Shown: positions 62,823-64,000 of the stretch, in pieces | Layout: each line of letters starts with the position of its first letter | How positions within the stretch are numbered: the stretch's first letter is position 1 | Assembly (NCBI GenBank): GCA_946803715.1 | Contig: CAMPET010000207.1 | Coordinates: forward strand, 1-64,000 | DNA from: Beroe ovata | Taxonomy: Eukaryota; Ctenophora; Nuda; Beroida; Beroidae | Direction: 5' to 3' | Length of the DNA stretch: 64,000 bases | The notes under the pieces: model-generated | Seen by the model: the letters and a program-made list of their open reading frames with translations, nothing else | Told to the model about the DNA's origin: nothing | Database searches by the model: none | Position numbers and translations under genes: made by a program

Positions 62823-63743
62823 ATGTCGATGATCGATGTCAACACGATACAAAAGCTGCTGAACCCCACCCCAGACAGTGACAGTGACAGTGATACTGAC
62901 TGTGTCAAATATACCCCTGGTGACATCGGCAAGTCCAAGCCTAACAAGTCCAAAATACCTGACGTAAGGGATAGATCCTGCCTTTTGATGCATTAACAAT
63001 CGTGTCATCATCAATTATACTGCTCATCAACTTGAGTGATTTAACTGTCATATGACATAGCTCTTACCCTCAGATCACTCCAACCACTGTGAAGAAAGCC
63101 CCTGAGGGTAAGAATATCTGGGATGCAGATCTAGTACCAGAGGGAGTCACCACGGACCACGAAGAATCGAGACCACAGCCCAAATATGACATGAGATTCA
63201 AACAGAACATAGGAACTGAGGACCTCTTTCTAGGTACATATTGTGTTATGTGTATTGTGTACATGTGTCTGTGTATATATTCTAAATTCTTATCTATAGA
63301 TGTGTATGGGCATACTGCAAACATTACAAAATACTGGATATACGATGGTGTGTATTGGTGTGTCGGTGTATAAGGTGTATTTATGTGTGTCAATGCAAAT
63401 CATTTTCTGGTCCTCACAACCAGATAAACCTTTAATGTTACATTAATGGTGCACTAATGTAAACATTAATGTGCACATTTATCTCCCAATTCCAGGTATG
63501 AGTGGTAAAAACCCTGGATCAGAAGACGAGTTAGTACTTACCATAGATCTACCAAAAACCAAATCCGCCGATATCGATCTCAATGTTACCGATGAGAGAG
63601 TTGATTGTTGGACGAAAGAGTACGCTCTGAGGTTACATCTTCCTAAACCAGTGGTCAGCAGTCAGGGGTCAGCTCAGTGGATAACAGATAAGGAACAGCT
63701 CAGGCTAACATTACCGCTCAAGAAAGAGTTTGAGTTACCGTAA
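62823..63743 (+). CDS. DNAAF6: Dynein axonemal assembly factor 6 (PIH1D3), complete
   Basis: Exons 62823-62963, 63074-63233 and 63496-63743 join in phase, giving 182 residues, slightly shorter than the vertebrate protein. The start region VNTIQKLLNPTPDSDSDSD matches the family's L-x-KLLNP plus acidic stretch. It is followed by NIWDADLVPEG and YDMRFKQNIGTEDLFLG, the most characteristic motif. A CS-like beta domain then follows (ELVLTIDLPKTKSADIDLNV; LRLTLPLKKEFELP). DNAAF6 helps assemble axonemal dynein arms in the cytoplasm with other PIH and HSP90 partners, so it indicates motile cilia or flagella. It lies downstream of the SLC12A9-like 5' exons on the same strand and may be nested in that gene. 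Confidence 0.93.
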
Positions 63744-64000
63744 TAATGGTAAGTATAGGTTACCCTGTTTACCATGCTTTCAGTTTCAGTCAATATCACA
63801 GCTTGGTATTTATTCAGATTCATACTGTTTATATTGTATTCATAAAGTTACCTTGTATAATGTATCTGTATATTGTAAACCTTATTTAGGATTTAATTGT
63901 TTGTTTACAGTCACTAGTTTGTGTCAACACATTGCCATTTTAGCCCTGTTTTGCTGCATAGACGTAACACGCGGAAACTTTTCCTCGAACTAAGGACCCC
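63744..64000. other. 3' flank of DNAAF6
   Basis: AT-rich sequence with no exon that I can support. A GTAAGT donor-like site at 63749 directly follows the stop, so the 3' untranslated region might be spliced. Confidence 0.3.

Overview
This is a 64 kb piece of an intron-rich animal nuclear genome. Its genes have many short exons bounded by GT..AG sites (two introns use GC..AG). The recognisable set is typical of animals: an XK-related membrane protein, INTS13, MCM6, ALDH2, LANCL3, SLC12A9 and the ciliary genes LRRC71 and DNAAF6. Most introns are about 70 to 300 bases and intergenic gaps are small, which fits a compact invertebrate genome such as that of a sponge or another early-branching animal. 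I cannot name the species. Gene models below were built by joining exons at matching splice sites and phases. Most join without a frame error; two exceptions are flagged. ALDH, INTS13 and the coiled-coil gene are complete, and MCM6 lacks only its last exon.

Layout, left to right. 1319-4698 (+): 3' part of an LRRC71-like gene. 4804-6019 (-): small unknown gene. 6763-9137 (+): XK-related protein. 9179-11178 (-): unknown cysteine-containing protein. 12198-19467 (-): complete mitochondrial-type aldehyde dehydrogenase in 12 exons, with an unrelated secreted-protein gene (14617-16812, +) inside one intron. 21411-25553 (+): 1042-residue coiled-coil protein. 27559-29056 (+): basic, Tyr-rich protein of unknown family. 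29480-34007 (-): INTS13 (asunder) in 14 exons. 36116-47902 (-): MCM6 in at least 16 exons, carrying a 4.2 kb minisatellite intron, an assembly gap and a doubled two-exon block. 48130-49811 (-): LANCL3-like. 50242-52008 (-): ankyrin plus MYND protein. 53269-53969 (+): possible small gene. 56345-60850 (+): 5' part of an SLC12A9-like transporter. 62823-63743 (+): DNAAF6/PIH1D3.

Repeats are the second theme. A 111-base tandem unit (37 codons, stop-free on one strand) recurs at four loci, two of them inside introns; at three of them it shares unique flanking sequence, so it behaves as a dispersed element with a satellite core. A 15-19 base GTCAA-rich minisatellite fills an MCM6 intron, and there is a 354-base tandem repeat and several minisatellites and microsatellites. 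Most single N characters lie at repeat or duplication boundaries and probably mark collapsed joins.

Functionally the window mixes housekeeping genes (DNA replication, snRNA processing, aldehyde oxidation) with cilium-related genes (LRRC71 and DNAAF6, perhaps the unknown 27559-29056 gene). I see no operon-like logic. The least described items are the nested secreted protein, the four unknown proteins and the 111-base element.
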